Shown here: positions 4,540-5,239 of the stretch, piece by piece | Layout: every line of letters starts with the position of its first letter | Numbering within the stretch: the first letter of the stretch is position 1 | Assembly: GCA_043767985.1 (NCBI GenBank) | Contig: JAYVKZ010000001.1 | Coordinates: forward strand, 1-5,239 | Reading direction: 5' to 3' | Origin: JAPOKJ01 sp043767985 | GTDB taxonomy: Bacteria; Pseudomonadota; Gammaproteobacteria; Burkholderiales; Burkholderiaceae_E | DNA length: 5,239 bases | Position numbers and translations under genes: made by a program | Notes under the pieces: generated by a model | The model's input: the letters and a program-made list of their open reading frames with translations, nothing else | Told to the model about the DNA's origin: nothing | The model's database searches: none

Positions 4540-5239
4540 ATGACCCCACCAAGCACTTCAATTAGGCGTAGGAACCTCTTAAAAAGCAGTACAGCGTCTG
4601 CGGGTGGCGTCCTCGCCGGCGTTCTCGGAGGGGGTCTGGCTGCCGGCTGCGTCTCAGTGACTGCCGGTGCAGGAGCTAAAACCTTGTTCGATCTGCCAGT
4701 TACGACGGTACCTATTGTCGGTAGCAGCGAGTTATTTCCTGTACGTCGCATTTACTGTATCGGTCGAAATTACGCCGCCCACGCCCGTGAAATGGGCAGC
4801 GACCCGACCCGTGAGCCGCCGTTTTTCTTTCAAAAACCGACCGACGCCATCCAGTACGTGGCGCCCGGCACGACCGGCAATCATCCCTACCCGCCCCTCA
4901 CCAAGAACTATCACTATGAGGTCGAGCTCGTGGCCGCTCTCAAATCTGGCGGGCGCAATATCCCGATCGAAAAGGCGCTCGAGTTGGTGTTTGGCTACGC
5001 TGTGGGCCTGGACATGACTCGCCGCGACTTGCAACGTTTTATGGGTGACCAGAAAAAACCTTGGGAAATTGGCAAAAGTTTTGATATGAGCGCGCCGATT
5101 GGACCGATTCACCCGGTAGCCATGGTCGGGCACTACACCAAGGGCGCCATCTCCCTGAGCGTCAATGGCCAGCAAAAACAAAGCGCCAACCTGAGTTTCA
5201 TGATTTGGAGAGTGGCTGAGCAAATCGCTCAGTTAAGTG
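4540..5239 (+). CDS. Fumarylacetoacetate/fumarylpyruvate hydrolase family protein with a twin-arginine signal peptide (3' end outside window)
   Basis: The open frame from ATG 4540 gives 233 residues and continues past the window; the preceding in-frame stop is at 4510, and GGAACGAG upstream may serve as ribosome site. Residues 68 onward match the FAH family closely, most like fumarylpyruvate hydrolase of the gentisate pathway. Landmarks are YCIGRNYAAHAREMG (72-86) with the His81/Glu84 pair, EPPFFFQKP (92-100), metal ligands Glu127, Glu129 and Asp158, and PWEIGKSFD (174-182). The visible part lacks only the C-terminus. The first 46 residues do not belong to the FAH fold: RRRNLLK (9-15), a Gly/Ala-rich hydrophobic stretch, then AAGC with Cys37 and AGA ending at 46. 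This reads as a Tat signal with either lipoprotein or signal peptidase I cleavage. FAH enzymes are normally cytoplasmic. Substrate is inferred by resemblance only. Confidence 0.93.
   Translation, partial: MTPPSTSIRRRNLLKSSTASAGGVLAGVLGGGLAAGCVSVTAGAGAKTLFDLPVTTVPIVGSSELFPVRRIYCIGRNYAAHAREMGSDPTREPPFFFQKPTDAIQYVAPGTTGNHPYPPLTKNYHYEVELVAALKSGGRNIPIEKALELVFGYAVGLDMTRRDLQRFMGDQKKPWEIGKSFDMSAPIGPIHPVAMVGHYTKGAISLSVNGQQKQSANLSFMIWRVAEQIAQLS

Noticed and set aside
4732..5223. Minus-strand open frame of 163 codons over the FAH gene
   Set aside because: It is the antisense shadow of the conserved FAH frame on the plus strand, which has metal ligands and a signal peptide.

Overview
The window holds the intI end of an integron, probably chromosomal, followed by ordinary housekeeping or catabolic genes. 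The integrase type, the TusA protein, the SDR and the fumarylpyruvate-hydrolase-like protein all look proteobacterial, most likely beta- or gammaproteobacterial. This is inferred from remembered family resemblance and not from a database search.

Layout. Positions 1-2036 are gene cassettes read on the minus strand. Cassette 1 (2036 down to 1005) carries a GIY-YIG/T5orf172-like protein with two membrane helices and a zinc ribbon. Cassette 2 (1004 down to 130) carries a peptidase E (S51)-like protein. Cassette 3 starts at 129 and leaves the window with only its first codons visible, possibly a dual-specificity-phosphatase-like gene. Two long attC sites (999-1123 and 124-249) separate the cassettes. 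Positions 2031 to about 2225 hold the attI region, with the core site at 2031-2037 and four degenerate direct repeats beside it. The integron integrase gene intI (2226-3299, plus strand) diverges from the cassettes, as in all known integrons. It has the full tyrosine-recombinase catalytic set and the IntI-specific insertion, so it looks functional.

Positions 3353-5239 are the flank. An SDR oxidoreductase and a tusA-like gene lie on the minus strand, probably co-transcribed with tusA first. A fumarylacetoacetate/fumarylpyruvate hydrolase homologue starts at 4540 on the plus strand and runs off the right edge. Its N-terminus is unusual: it reads as a twin-arginine signal peptide with a possible lipobox.

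How it works together. By established integron biology, IntI recombines cassettes at attI and folded single-stranded attC sites. The cassette boundaries are internally consistent: each cassette's first bases are the exact complement of the R'' box of its own attC. The most interesting points are the conserved apical loop and unpaired-base pattern of the attC sites, a terminator-like hairpin inside one attC, the repeats in attI, the unusual architecture of the cassette 1 protein, and the apparently exported FAH-family enzyme.
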